From the NCBI GenBank assembly GCA_022925895.1, contig JAKSYS010000056.1:1-64000 (forward strand): a stretch of DNA of 64,000 nucleotides, given 5' to 3'. Below are positions 1 to 11,219 of this stretch, piece by piece; within the stretch, counting starts at the first letter, position 1, and each line of letters starts with the position of its first letter. The notes beneath the pieces are model-generated. The model searched no databases. It had not been told where the DNA came from and saw nothing but the letters and a program-made list of their open reading frames with translations. The DNA comes from Fragilaria crotonensis (taxonomy: Eukaryota; Bacillariophyta; Fragilariophyceae; Fragilariales; Fragilariaceae). The translations under genes were made by a program, and so were the position numbers.

Positions 1-2
1 GG

Positions 3-1445
3 TTGGCCAAAGGCAAGTTTGTCAGATTTCAGGAAATTAAGTGCCATATGCCATTTGATGAAATGAACTTGACATGGAAGGCCTGCTTTGTCGCCGGGTG
101 GCATATGACAGAACCGCCGGCAAGTATTACGTTTTTGAGTGTTGTCAGCCGTGACAGTGTGCGAATAGCTTTTATGTTAGCAGCATTGAACGACTTGGAC
201 ATATTGGCTTGTGACATTGGGAATGCTTAGTATTTGAATGCGCCGTGTCGGGAAAAAGTATGGTTCGTTGCTGGCCCTGAGTTTGGATCAAGACAAGGAA
301 CAGTGATCAGGATTGTGTGGGCCCTATATGGACTCAAGGCAAGTGGGGCGTCTTGGAGGGCGATGTTTAACAATTCGATTCGAGATGTGGGTTTCCAGTC
401 TTCAATCGCGGATCCGGATGTTTACCTCAGAGCTTTTGCGAAGCCGGATGGATACAAATATTATGAGTATATTCTTGTCTATGTTGATGCTGTTTTGATT
501 GTTTTGCATGCACCGGAAGAATATTTAAAAATCATACTACAGGCAAATTATGAGTTGAATCCGGCAAGTGTGGGACCTCCAAATCGGTATGTGGGTGCCG
601 ATGTGGAGAAAGTGCAGAATCCGGGCGATCCCACCGGTCGTGAATACTGGTCATTTTCTGCGAGAACGTATGTCAAGAACGCGGTAAAAATGTGAAGTTA
701 TTGCTACAGGAAGAAGGACGAGGACTCAAATCGACAGCAAAGAGGACACCATTTCCGAGCTCAACTTAGCTATCGGCCAGAGGTGGACACGACGGATGAA
801 TGTAACAGTGAACAAGCAACCCGTCTCCAAAGCTTGATTGGTGTCCTACGCTGGGCAGTGGAGTTTGGACGCCTTGATTTATACATTGAGGTGGCATTGT
901 TGTTGCAACATTTAGCCTTGCCGAGGATAGGACACCTCGAGGTTGTTTACCATGTTTTTGCGTACTTGGCGAAACACGAGACATCGCGTATTAAATTTGA
1001 CTCATTCGACCAGGTGCCCTATGATCCGACACACCACTGTCCAGATTGGGCAGCCAAAGATGCCGAATCCTTGTTGGGAAATCCGGTGACTTTGCACGTG
1101 TTTGCTGATGATCATGCTGGTAACATTGTAATGCTGCGATCACATACACGAATTCTAATATTCATCCAAAACTCACCCATGGTTAAGTCGGAGACAGAAT
1201 ACAATGGAGACGTCAACGCTTGGAAGTGAATCTCTGCGATGCGAACGGCTTGAGATCTAGTATGCATTGCAATGAGGTACAAACGTACAAAATGCAAATG
1301 TTTGAGTGCTGATTGATGGTCCGACTCAAAGTATATGCAATAATCAGGGAATTGTCAAGAATACCAGTGTCCCAGAGTCGGTGCTATCAAAGAAACACAA
1401 TGCAATAAATTACCATGCAGTACGAGAGGCAGCAGCAGCTGGAAT
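3..1445 (+). pseudogene. Ty1/copia pol remnant (reverse transcriptase + RNase H)
   Basis: Decayed copia-type polyprotein, cut by the window start. The RT part reads through DIGNA, a TAG at 228-230, then YLNAPCREK, so an extra stop codon splits a canonical RT block. It continues to WALYGLKASGASWR and a catalytic box reading YVDA where active copia RTs have YVDD. The frame shifts near 690 and again near 765. The RNase H part follows: GVLRWAVEFGR, FADDHAGN (usually DADHAGN), SHTRILIFIQN. More stops follow near 1230 and 1250. The last recognisable block is NNQGIVKNTSVPESVLSKK, then NAINYHAVREAAAAG, ending near 1440. No LTR was recognised. Stops, shifts and the lost catalytic Asp make it inactive. 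Diatom copia (CoDi-like) lineage is inferred from motif style. Confidence 0.88.
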
Positions 1446-1647
1446 TTTACATTGATGATTTCATTCAGTAGTAATGTTACAGTAGATAGTGCACTGTCAG
1501 ACCTAGTAGTGCCGTGTGGCACTGGCAGGAATCTCGTCGAGGCAGTAGTACATTGGGAAGGTTTGACCTGTGGGTTTGGCAATGTGAGAAAACAAGAAAA
1601 CACAGGATACTGGAAATGCGTATCCTACTCCTTTTTAAATTTGCTTT

Positions 1648-1673
1648 GTGCGTGTGTGTGTGTGTGTGTGTGT
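1648..1673. repeat. (TG)n microsatellite
   Basis: Run of alternating G and T just downstream of the copia remnant. It marks the start of about 3 kb of repetitive spacer with no convincing gene. Confidence 0.8.
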
Positions 1674-1751
1674 TGGGTGCTATGTATGTTACGTGTAGCT
1701 ACTAGGCTAGGGAAGTGTGTATGAATGATTGGGACGGTGCGAGTGTGTGTG

Positions 1752-1832
1752 TCTGTTACGGAGTATGACCACTCTGGGGTACTGTTGTACTGTTACGTGG
1801 ATTACATGTACTACAGGTCTACAGTACATAAA
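1752..1832. repeat. 81-bp inverted repeat, left arm
   Basis: Near-exact reverse complement of 3666-3746: it starts TCTGTTACGGAGTATGACC, and the other arm ends with the complementary string. The arms lie about 1.8 kb apart, flanking most of the repeat-rich spacer and the MITE. The arms may be remnants of one larger foldback element. Confidence 0.75.
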
Positions 1833-2701
1833 TCGACGGTAATTCATGTTGAAACGACAGTGTCTTACTTTACTGTAGTACTGTACTGTACGTATTCAAA
1901 GTTACTGGATGGAATAGTCATTGAATTCGTTGTAAAGCACAGGTTGCTTCACAAATGCTACTTACTGTACGTGCCATGCGATGAACTGCAATACTGGGGC
2001 ATGAGCGCAACACTGGGGGTACTGTGTACTCATGTAGTAGCTTACGTTGGTAGAAGGGTACTGCATACTATTATGAGAACAAAAAAGGTATGCTACTGTA
2101 GTAGGTCTTTTCCTACGGAGAGTACGACCAGTTTGGGGTTTGGGGGCACTGCGCGTCCTGTATCCTGTATCCTATCCTGTGGTATGTAGTCATATCATAC
2201 TACTCCGATCAGTTGTGAGGAACCCACTATTATAAATTAAAATTTAGTCATACTGTAGAACCAGGTACCGTCATACCTCATAGCTCGCACTGAAAATTCA
2301 AGGTGTCTTTGATCTGAATATATCTTTTGTCTTGTATCATATACAGTACACATTATATATATCATACAAGTGGGTACCTCACATTTGATCGGAGTGTCTA
2401 CTACAGGAAACGGGACGTACAGTACCCCCAACCTGGTCGTACTCCGTACCACTACTTTTTTCCCCTACAGTATGCAGTACCATGGTACCAACGTAGGAAA
2501 CTTCATGAAGTACAGTACCACTACATATACTCCGAGTATGAGACCACTGTACTGCGTATTGCGCACAGTGAAAAAATTCTGACAGTATTCATTTGATCCA
2601 GTACCCCAGAGTGGTCATACTCCGTAACAGACGGACGCACGCACACAATTATTTTATAATATACTATGGTACCTCACATTTGATCGGAGTGTCTACTACA
2701 G

Positions 2702-3620
2702 GAGGTTCCGGAATATCTTCTTTTCGAGGACGCTTCTGTCGACCGACAGGAAAAAATAAGTGAAAACGGATAAACGAGTTTATTGATTTTCCAACGGAAT
2801 TTCGCACCTGACATTTGGACTACCGGTAAGTTTTCAGATCAAATATGAATTCACCTATCTGGAATACTAGAAATGTTCGTTCGACAAATTCGCCGTGACA
2901 AAACGGAAAGAAAGCTTGGAAAAATGCACAGGCAACGACTTCTGTATGACAATAATCCAATGAATGCATTCTTCACGTTTGATTCTTAAGGAATTAACTT
3001 GAGATACTCCGAAGCATGTGAATGGAACCCTTTAATTAGGAATCGTCGAGATACATTTTTTTCTGGCAGTTTCTTAAATTTTCTTAAGTTTTCTCAAACT
3101 TTCTTAAGAAACTTTAAGAAGATTTGAGTTGCTTAAAAAATCTTAAATAATCTACGTGAATCTGGTAATAAAATCGCTCCTTCTTAAATTTTCTTAAATA
3201 ATCTCAAACTTTCTCAATCGGACGCGAGAAAATAGAAGTTGCTCATATTTTCTTAAACTTTCTCATACTTTCTCAACCCTTCTTAAAGCAAGATTCCTAT
3301 GTGTAAGTCTTGTTCCAAAACAATTTGTCCGAACGATGGCCTAGGACAATATGAAATCAATATAGTGTAGAACAAGATCGGTGTAGGAAGTTAGATTGAC
3401 ATATGGTAGGAAACAAATAGCTGATAATCCATCAGAGTATATACTTTTCTCGATTTGTACATAAGAAAGTGAGGTGTGTCACGTTTTGACACTTGATCTG
3501 ATTGAATTACCTTTCGTGGTTTAGACATTTTTATATGCTCTTACACATTCTACCAACACTATACGAAGGACGATACTCGGTGTACTCGAGTACACGATAT
3601 AGAAGGAATTCCGGAACCTC
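2702..3620. mobile_element. MITE-like DNA element (copy 1) with 3-bp target duplication
   Basis: Begins GAGGTTCCGGAAT and ends with its reverse complement ATTCCGGAACCTC (13 perfect bp). It is flanked by CAG at 2699-2701 and 3621-3623. The joined flanks, TCTACTACAG + GAAACTGGACG, match an uninterrupted sequence at about 2395-2415 (TCTACTACAGGAAACGGGACG), so an empty-site paralog lies about 300 bp away. The 919-bp interior is AT-rich, with many TTCTTAAA / TTCTCAAA words, and encodes no transposase. A related element with the same ends lies at 55124-56030. The 3-bp duplication suits PIF/Harbinger-type mobilisation; that assignment is inference. Confidence 0.82.
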
Positions 3621-3665
3621 CAGGAAACTGGACGTACAGTACCCCCAACCTGGTCGTACTGGTCG

Positions 3666-3746
3666 TTTATGTACTGTAGACCTGTAGTACATGTAATCCA
3701 CGTAACAGTACAACAGTACCCCAGAGTGGTCATACTCCGTAACAGA
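3666..3746. repeat. 81-bp inverted repeat, right arm
   Basis: Reverse complement of 1752-1832. Its 3' part overlaps the first unit of the tandem repeat at 3716-3885. Confidence 0.75.
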
Positions 3747-3885
3747 CGCACGGACGCACGCACGCACGCACACAATTAATTTATAATATAGACAGTATTC
3801 ATTTGATCCAGTACCCCAGAGAGGTCATACTCCGTAATAGACAGACGCACGCACGCACGCACGCACACAATTAATTTATAATATA
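3716..3885. repeat. Two tandem copies of a 75-bp unit (period 95)
   Basis: Units 3716-3790 and 3811-3885 both run from GTACCCCAGAG..GGTCATACTCCGTAA through a GCAC run to AATTAATTTATAATATA. A third copy, with the same 20-bp leader GACAGTATTCATTTGATCCA (2581-2600 and 3791-3810), lies at 2601-2663. The GCAC runs differ in length between copies. Confidence 0.85.
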
Positions 3886-4812
3886 GTAGGATAGTAGGAT
3901 ATCATCGAATACAATGAAAGAACATGACACTTGAAATAAGCGCCGGCCCAACAAATCGCTACTACCGTATTTCACGGAGATTTGTACCCACCAAATGTTC
4001 ATCGAGGGATTCCGGAATCCCACCAAATTTTCATCAAAAATGACAGATAGATAAAGGGAATCCGTGAAAAATTTATGTCGGGCTGACGAGGGAAAAAAGG
4101 AAAATGAATATTTAAACTCGTCTTCTGATCATTAGAGTTATACTTGCATAGATAGCTTTCAGCCAGTGGAATTCAAATGACCTGACGTTTCGGTGAAATG
4201 CCAGGATTTTTCTGCCAAAGGATCACAAATGGACGTTCATTTTTGAGTCGAGTGGTTCGAAAATGTGCATAATTTTGGGAGGGGTGGGTACAGGAATGCG
4301 CGGGGTACAAATCTCCGTGAAATACGGTAGTACCGTACGCTTTCGGAGATTGGTTTTCTGATGCAAGTACTGTACAGCTCGCTCAACCCACTGGTTTTCT
4401 GAGTACATACCTGCTAGTAATAATCGCCACTACATGTCTACTACTAGCGCGCACTCCCATCATGTGTCATACTGGAGTACTCCCTAATACTCCAGTACCT
4501 GGTACCACTCTAATATAATGCGTTCACTATACTGTATACATAGTATAGATGTCAACAAGACCTCATGGTATCAAACTGCACCCCGTGTAATGTATTGTGA
4601 GTATTGGGCCAGGTCCAAATTTGCGAGCGAACGGACGTGCAGTAGATTTCAAATAACAAGTACCGGTACTTGTACCAGAGTACTTGCTAATACGCCGAGT
4701 ACCGAGTACTATCGACTTTCATCCAGTGCCTCCTACTACCGGTAGAAACGATGATGACAACCGAGTTACGATGGTCATAAGTCTTGATGCTTACTCGTCA
4801 AAGAGCGCGATT

Positions 4813-5453
4813 CTATGCTACTCCAGCACACGTAGGCACTTGCCATAAGGCACCCGTGGTGAAACCATCAAGATCATCTACATCCAAATCCGTGTTGTCC
4901 TGATGTTTGAGGAGATATGCCACATTGGCGAAGTATGGTACTGCACTTTCGTATGCACTCCTTTCCAAATGTATCTCAGCGATATTGTTGAGCAATCCTA
5001 AATCAAGCAGTTTGCTGGCCGATCGTTTTCTCTGTTTTCTCAATCCCAACGCAATCTCGTATCCATTTAATGCCGTCTTCAGATGCTGCGAGTCTTTAAC
5101 GCCTGAATGTGAAAGCCCAAACTGACATTGAAGATAATCGCACTCGCAATATCCCCCGCCAACGCTTTACAGTCTTCCAGTTCCATCTTTTCCAACATCT
5201 GTATCGGCCGTTTAAACATGAATGCTTCTGAATCGATTTCCGTTGGTATTGGCGTCAAAAAGTGGTATTCAAGCCTTACACACTTCGTACTTCGTGGGGG
5301 GAATTTCTGAAGTGCGATTGTTATCATTTTTGTGAATTTCAGTGCCCTTACCAACAACAGCCGAGACTCTTGAATCTTTCCTTGTGATAGAAGTTCTGCC
5401 CCCTTGTTGTTGATGCGGATGGGCACGAGGTAGCCCGAATTGTTTGCAGCCAT
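4813..5453 (-). pseudogene. TPR-like repeat protein, frameshifted
   Basis: Starts at the ATG at 5453 (MAANNSGYLVPIRINNKGAE) and reads about 120 codons. It hits a stop just after FHIQALK, while the next frame continues KDSQHLKTALNGYEIALGL and runs to the stop at 4813. One single-base shift near 5095 therefore splits a protein of about 213 residues. Helical repeat signatures are visible (NNKGAELLSQGKIQESRLLL; LLNNIAEIHLERSAYESAVPYF). The pattern resembles short TPR-like proteins common in diatoms. The role is unknown, probably protein-protein contact. Conservation on both sides of the shift suggests recent damage or an assembly indel. It sits alone between repeat blocks. Confidence 0.65.
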
Positions 5454-5659
5454 GGTAATTATATGCTTCGTTCAACGGTATTTTGCTCAGTTACTTGTCA
5501 AGTCGTTATTCGTTTTATGTTTGCGACGTTTGACGAGAGAATTATGTGACACCTGATACTGGTAGTACGGTGTTAACGGCATGTGAGAATCAGCGAGAAC
5601 GGTGGCTTTGGAGATGGCATTGAAGGCATCCGCGCGCAGCTTGTCTGGTTTACGCACAC

Positions 5660-7103
5660 TCCTAGTGTCTAAACGCCCGAAATCTTTAATTAAAGATTGC
5701 TTAGTGGTAAAATCTTTAATTAAAGATTGATTTGGCCCCTACTCAACTTCGTTGTTTTATGATTTACACCCAAATTACTACGGCCAATGTGATCTCCATA
5801 AAGTCAAACCTCATGGGCCAAACGGGGTCATCTTAGTCAGCGACAGTTTCTGACGTACGTTCTTGAACACTAATCTGAAGCCCATTTTTCCAGTTTTTGC
5901 TTGGAAAATACCCGGATATACAGTACTCGAGATACGCAGGCTACACAAACTCAAGTCATTCGAAGCCTCAACAAACACATTAACTTCATCACCTTCCACT
6001 TCGATTGAGCTAAAACACTCAAGTGCAATCGTCTTAAACTTCCTTTAAACGAAAGGTATGTAGTTGGTGTGAATCTCTAATTTTTGTTATTTGTTGAATT
6101 GTGAGCACGAATTTGAGGTTTTTTATCACGCGCCACTATTTCATTGACACCCCATTTCTCACTTCCTTTGTCATTTAAAGCGCTTGTGTTGACCATTCAA
6201 GTCCAACCAGATGACCCGAGACCTTTGTTGGTGGTGCATTGTTTGAAGCAAAAGTGATGTTGCCGCAATGGAAGCAACTTAAAGCAAGAATGCCAAAGTA
6301 CATGGTACCCCCGGCGAGATTTGATGTGAAGGATCACTCGGTGGTAATTGGTTGATGCAGGTGGTGAAACAACGAGCAAGCTTGAATACTTACTGTGGCT
6401 GTCAACAGGGATGATGTTGAACAATTGTTGGCATTACACGACGACCTCAAGCAATTTGGTCTCGTGTCGAATGAACGATGTCGCCGCATCGTCGAATCCT
6501 GTTGTACATGAGACGCCAGCCAAAGTCGCTATGACACAACATTTTCTGCCACCAAGTGAGTCTGGATCAAGACAATAGCGCCAGCATCAAACGTACTCAT
6601 ACTGTCAGAAGCAGGATGACCGGAGCATCTATAGTGCTGACCGCAAAACTGTATATGGCTGGTGTTGTTGTTACACAACCGACAACCAACAATGACAAAA
6701 CCTCACAGCTTTGCTTCATTGGAGACTCAGTGGATAAAGCAGACTAGCCTTTGATGAAACAGGAGATGAATTGACGAAGGGTAGCTGCCGGTATGAAGGT
6801 TCTTCGAGTGCACAACAATCTTGTTGAATTTCACAATAAAACAAAAGTTAAACATTCTGACCCACCTACAAAGCTTCTCCAGTGTATAATGAACAGGTGT
6901 CAATTGATCCTTCACGAATGTAGCACAAGATATGTGATGAAATTGATGCCGGTGGTCGGCCATTGTCGATGTTGAATTTTGTGTTCATTATGGTACAAGA
7001 TGTACCTTGACCGTCTTGCAGAACGTACGAAAATGGTCATCTTTAAAAAAAGACAACTTTGTCGTTAATTAAAGAAACCCCCCCGGGCGTTTAGACACTA
7101 GGA
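5660..7103. mobile_element. DNA element with 20-bp terminal inverted repeats
   Basis: The left end TCCTAGTGTCTAAACGCCCG (5660-5679) is the exact reverse complement of 7084-7103. If the true ends start at GTGTCT, both sides are flanked by TA, as in Tc1/mariner elements; no longer target duplication is visible. Just inside the left end sit two copies of the palindrome ATCTTTAATTAAAGAT, and a related string lies near the right end. The 1.44-kb interior has only short open frames (for example 5863-6048, 6348-6578) without recognisable domains. It is therefore probably a non-autonomous or decayed element. Confidence 0.72.
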
Positions 7104-8009
7104 TATGACGTAATTGATGTCATAGGTACCGACGGGTGTCATGAGAAAGTGTTGAAACAACGTCAATCATGACGTCACAATACTGATGCTTTCACGTTCA
7201 ATGTCAACTAACACAGTACAAGTACTCCATAAACTTGTAGCGCACGAAGGGAATCCCTATGCATATGGGGACGAATAAGCAGAGACGTCATCTCGCTGCA
7301 TTCTAACCTGGTACTCGGAGTCGTTGTTGGTGGAATACCAGGTATCAGTACTACCGGTAGTACAAGGTACTAGTACCTGGTACCTGGTACCTGGTACCTG
7401 TATGCATACCTTGTCGTTCGACAGCGACTGCTATGTATGTGCGTCCGTTGTATACGCTTGCAGACGCGCATCTTGACTGCTTCCAGGCTCCGGGCACCAG
7501 GCACCCACCACCACGTGATGGCAGATCCATTCCGACGTCAGCAGCAATTCACGACTCGCTTTCGTATCATAACAGCTCTTCTGTCTGCGTAACGGTTTAC
7601 CTGCTGTTTATAAAAATTCTAACGGTTCTCAGCCGTGTTGGATAACGGTTTCTCAAAAGACAACGTTTTTCTGCTGACGGTTTGTGCTCGTTTATCTAAA
7701 GCTAAAGTACTTGTACTGGTGCTGTGACATAAAAGCATCGGTACAAGTACCCTCGTAATAGTACGTATCAAACACTTTAAAGCGGCATCACGGCATCGTC
7801 ACTCCTCATGACTCAGACTCATGTCCAAACCACTTTAATAGTGGCGCACGCCACTGTTACCACTATTGAGCTAATAGTAGCGCCGCCAGAAAGTTATTAG
7901 TGGCTCATTGGTCACGCAAGTGTACGAGAAAACACTACTGCTCCAGTAGTCAATAGAGGTGCAAGTGTCTAGCTAATGGTAGTATGTTAAAGCAACATGG
8001 ATTGAAGCC
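7104..8009. other. Intergenic region with short GTAC-rich repeats
   Basis: No supported gene. It contains a short 7-bp tandem array at 7374-7400 and many GTAC/GGTACC words. Short motifs such as CCACTTTAATAGTG (7830-7843) have inverted matches past the hAT-like remnant (10251-10264). Confidence 0.5.
7374..7400. repeat. TACCTGG 7-bp tandem repeat
   Basis: Nearly four head-to-tail copies of TACCTGG in a GTAC-rich spacer. Confidence 0.8.
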
Positions 8010-10149
8010 TCATAAACTGCTTGGCATGCAGAATGCATTCCAAGAAAAGTCTGTGAGACCAATTTGGCAATCATCTTTCTCCCACTTTACAATAGAGAAG
8101 CCACTCGTGACACCGGATGTCCCTGGGAATGCAGTTGCTAAACCTCCACAGAACATCTTGAGGTGCACAAACCAGTCCAAGACATAGCCCCAACCTTGTT
8201 CAAAGGTCATCTTTGCATCACACTGGTCCAGGACCTGCTAAAATGCAGGCTCACGCATTTATGCTGAGCAAAGATCTTGGAAGTCCAGTTCAATGAGCTT
8301 GACATGTTGCCAATCAATCAAACTGTAGGAATACAACATTTGCAAACTCTTGCCTGCCGCAATTTCAAAAGCTAATGTGGTAGGACTGGTGGCATGAAGT
8401 CAGCAGCATCAATTGATGCAATCTGTGCAATCAGTTTAACAATGCAAGTTGCTATGTATTTTATAATTTGGCATCATGGCATTGATTCCCGCTTCATTGA
8501 TTGCCGTGATAACAAAGTTACCCAAATCCTCCAAAACCGTGTTGACATCATCAAGCTTTATGGAGTAGTTACATCCAAATCCAAACACGGATGATGTTTG
8601 AATGTCAATAGCATTTGCAGCTTCTTCAGATGATGGCCCCAATGCCTTAAACCACGACATGTATGCTGCCTGCAATTGCAACAACCCTTTGCATTGCTGT
8701 GAAACAAGGGTTGTTAACCCTTCAAGACTTCTGAACATGTAGTTTCCTTTGCATGATACTTTCTCAACAAATATAATGCAAACCCACCATGCCATTGGCG
8801 GTTCACAAGATGGTTTCTTCTCATTGAGGTATGCTTGTTGTACACTCAGTCTATGCTGTCTGAACCAGGAAGCGACATTCAACATTGATTCCCATTGAGA
8901 CTCCGCAACCTTCTTTGCCTTTGTTTTCATCTCGTTGATAAGATTTTGTTGTCTACCATAAGCCTGGGAAGGATAGAGTACTCCTCATTCATGGTGGCCT
9001 TGATGAATGCCTGTAGTGCGATGTTGAGATGATGCTGACAACACCAAAGTTGGAAGAAGCCAGGTTTTGCAACTTGTTTGTAATGAGTGGCAACGCCTTG
9101 CACTCGGCCAGTCATCGGTCTTGCGTTCGCCGTCTGTCAATATTGAAATAATCACATCCCTCCAACGACAGCAGATCACATCCAGTGCCTTTGCTCCATG
9201 AAGAAAAATCTCCTCTCCAGGGGTCTGACGGCTGAACATTGGAAATGGCAAGCAAATGGAGTTATGTATTGCTCCAGTACCAATGAAGAGATGAATGCGG
9301 ATGTCCAAGTATGAAGTAGCCATACGTGTAGACATGTCCATAGCAATGGAAAAGGTCCATGTCAATGCCATCACTTCCAAGATCTTCTGAAGATTCACAG
9401 CATGCGCTATCCCCCAAATATCTTGTGACCTTGCCTTCACTGGTACTACCGAGTACTATGGAAGCCAGACATGGTCTGTCTCTAGTCATCTGCACAATCC
9501 TAGATACCATACGAAACAATGCACCTGCACTGACATAGTAGTCAATAGCAAGCTGAAACTGTGCACGATTCCTGAGAATCATACAGAAGCCATCTGTCTG
9601 CAGGCCATCTTCTTCCTGTCCAGTTACATACTCAAATATTGCCAATGCCCGTTCCTTGGGTCGTGACCTCATCGTTTGAGTCATCAGGATGGAAGGAGAG
9701 CATGCATGTCACCAATGATAATGTCAACAATGCCTTGTTTGTTTACAAAGAAGCAAACGCACTGTGGCCTGAGATCCACCGAAATGCGATTTGAGGGTAT
9801 TGCATTGAACAGCTGGTGCTTCTTCAGCCATTGAAAAAGGCAGTCTGCTTTCCTTCTTTGTTAACTCATTGCTGTATGTCTGCCAATGAAGTGAATGCTG
9901 CGAGAGCATGTGCCTACTGTAGACGTCAGCTCGAAAGGGTTTCTGAAAGTACGGTGTGTTCTCTGTTGCCTTCCCTTTGGCACCAATCAACAGGAATCCG
10001 AAACTAGCTACTGTCTTTGTGTTTGCATCTCGCTCACTACTGTGCGACCGCATGCAAAGACATGGCTTTTGTTGAACAGAGTCGCCCTTGTGTTTGGGGT
10101 CATCGTGATGAAAGTATGTAGCTACTACTAGTAACGTGAAAGCGAGCAA
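8010..10149 (-). pseudogene. hAT-like transposase remnant
   Basis: Reads right to left in at least six frame segments: 10149-9724, 9684-9262, 9440-about 9115, 9115-8927, 8930-8436 and 8210-8010. Ordered blocks include HWQTYSNELTKKESRLPFS with KSHFGGSQATVRLL, then AQFQLAIDYYVSAGALFRM. The first catalytic-Asp block is TWTFSIAMDMSTRMATSYLD, the second TDGERK joined to MTGRVQGVAT, followed by LWCCQHHLNIALQ. The C-terminal part has AFPGTSGVTSGFSIVKWEKD. Block order and the TDG..MTG and CxxH-like motifs fit hAT-superfamily RNase H-fold transposases, and resemble a family I associate with oomycetes and diatoms. Multiple shifts make it non-functional. Possible end motifs CCACTTTAATAGTG (7830) and its complement (10251) are weak because the word is nearly palindromic. 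Confidence 0.72.
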
Positions 10150-10284
10150 TAAGCCGTAGTAGTATAGATTCTACGTAAAATACTAGTTAATATTGGCGCC
10201 ACCAGAAAGGTTACTAAAAATGGCTAATCGTGGTTTTTCCCACCAGACTACACTATTAAAGTGGCCTGCTCATGACACATGTGG

Positions 10285-10365
10285 AGAGATCCTCTCTTTT
10301 GTTTACAGTACAGAACCCGTAACCTTATCAGGATTTGGCGTAGATTTGACAAAGTAATTTAACCT
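10285..10365. repeat. About 80-bp dispersed repeat (inverted copy at 49805-49890)
   Basis: The string around GAACCCGTAACCTTA and GATTTGGCGT matches, in inverted orientation, the segment just upstream of the Harbinger transposase start. It includes the shared GAGAGATCCTCT and TGTTTACAG words with small gaps. It may be a broken piece of another Harbinger-family copy. Confidence 0.65.
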
Positions 10366-11219
10366 ACGGAGTCCTCCAAGTACTACATCGTAAATTGATG
10401 TCCTCAATTAGGTAGAGTACAGGGAGTAATACAGGACTCCAAGGGTAAGTCCATACAAGACAACTTCGATCAAAATTTCCAAGTACACAAACGATAAATT
10501 TTGGGTTCGATACTCGTCTGCTGCGCCAACCTCCGTTGCTCCATTCACTCTCCATTTGGTTTAGGCTCCGGCTTGCCTAGGTTCTTGTGTAGGCTGAAGT
10601 CGGTTGGTATGAGGACCCAAGACTGGGTCTTGGATATCCCCGCTTTTGGATGTTCCTGTTGTCCAAATTGTCTTCAGGATAAAGGTCAAGAATTGCCTCT
10701 TCAGTTCTGTTTGGATCAGTGAACATCAGGGAACGCAAATCTCTGGTTTATCCATTTTAATGTAATATTTATTACATAATAATGTGTGACCAGAGTTTTT
10801 ATAAAAATATGTATATTCTACATCATTATGCAAATGCATATCGTGCGTTGAAGATCCAAATTCTCGGACATTCTGTTTCACATAAATATTTGAGTTTACA
10901 CATCATTTGTTCCCTAAATACTGCATGTTGCACATATTACTTTGGCAGTTTCAGTTCCATTCCTCTTCTTCTCCATCGTCTCTTCCTTCCATAATCGTGA
11001 CTTGTGCAGTGAGTCCTATACTGCGTATACTACATACTCACCGTCTTCTCATTATACTCACGCGCCAATTTTTCCTTTGTGTGATGAGCGTCAAATGCTA
11101 GTATTACGACTACAAGGAGGCATCATTCTCCCTCATTTTTTTCTCTACGTTGTCGTCTGTTGTATGCTTTATATTCATTGATTCCAACATCATCCCTTCT
11201 GCATTTCCTTGTTAAGAGA
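10366..11219. other. Spacer upstream of the transposase gene
   Basis: No supported coding sequence. AT content rises towards 10740-10920. It probably includes the 5' flank of the element carrying the transposase and dioxygenase genes; I could not find its terminal repeat. Confidence 0.45.

Larger units (their letters stand above)
1446..4812. other. Repeat-rich intergenic region without a supported gene
   Basis: Holds the microsatellite, an 81-bp inverted repeat pair, a MITE and a tandem repeat, listed separately. Between them are many copies of short GTAC/TACTGTAGTAC/GGTACC-type words, densest at 2400-2530 and 4450-4740. Open frames here are short, lack recognisable domains and overlap repeats. 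Confidence 0.6.

Noticed and set aside
7830-10264. CCACTTTAATAGTG pair as hAT terminal repeats
   Set aside because: The word is itself nearly palindromic, so an inverted match has little weight, and no 8-bp target duplication flanks it.
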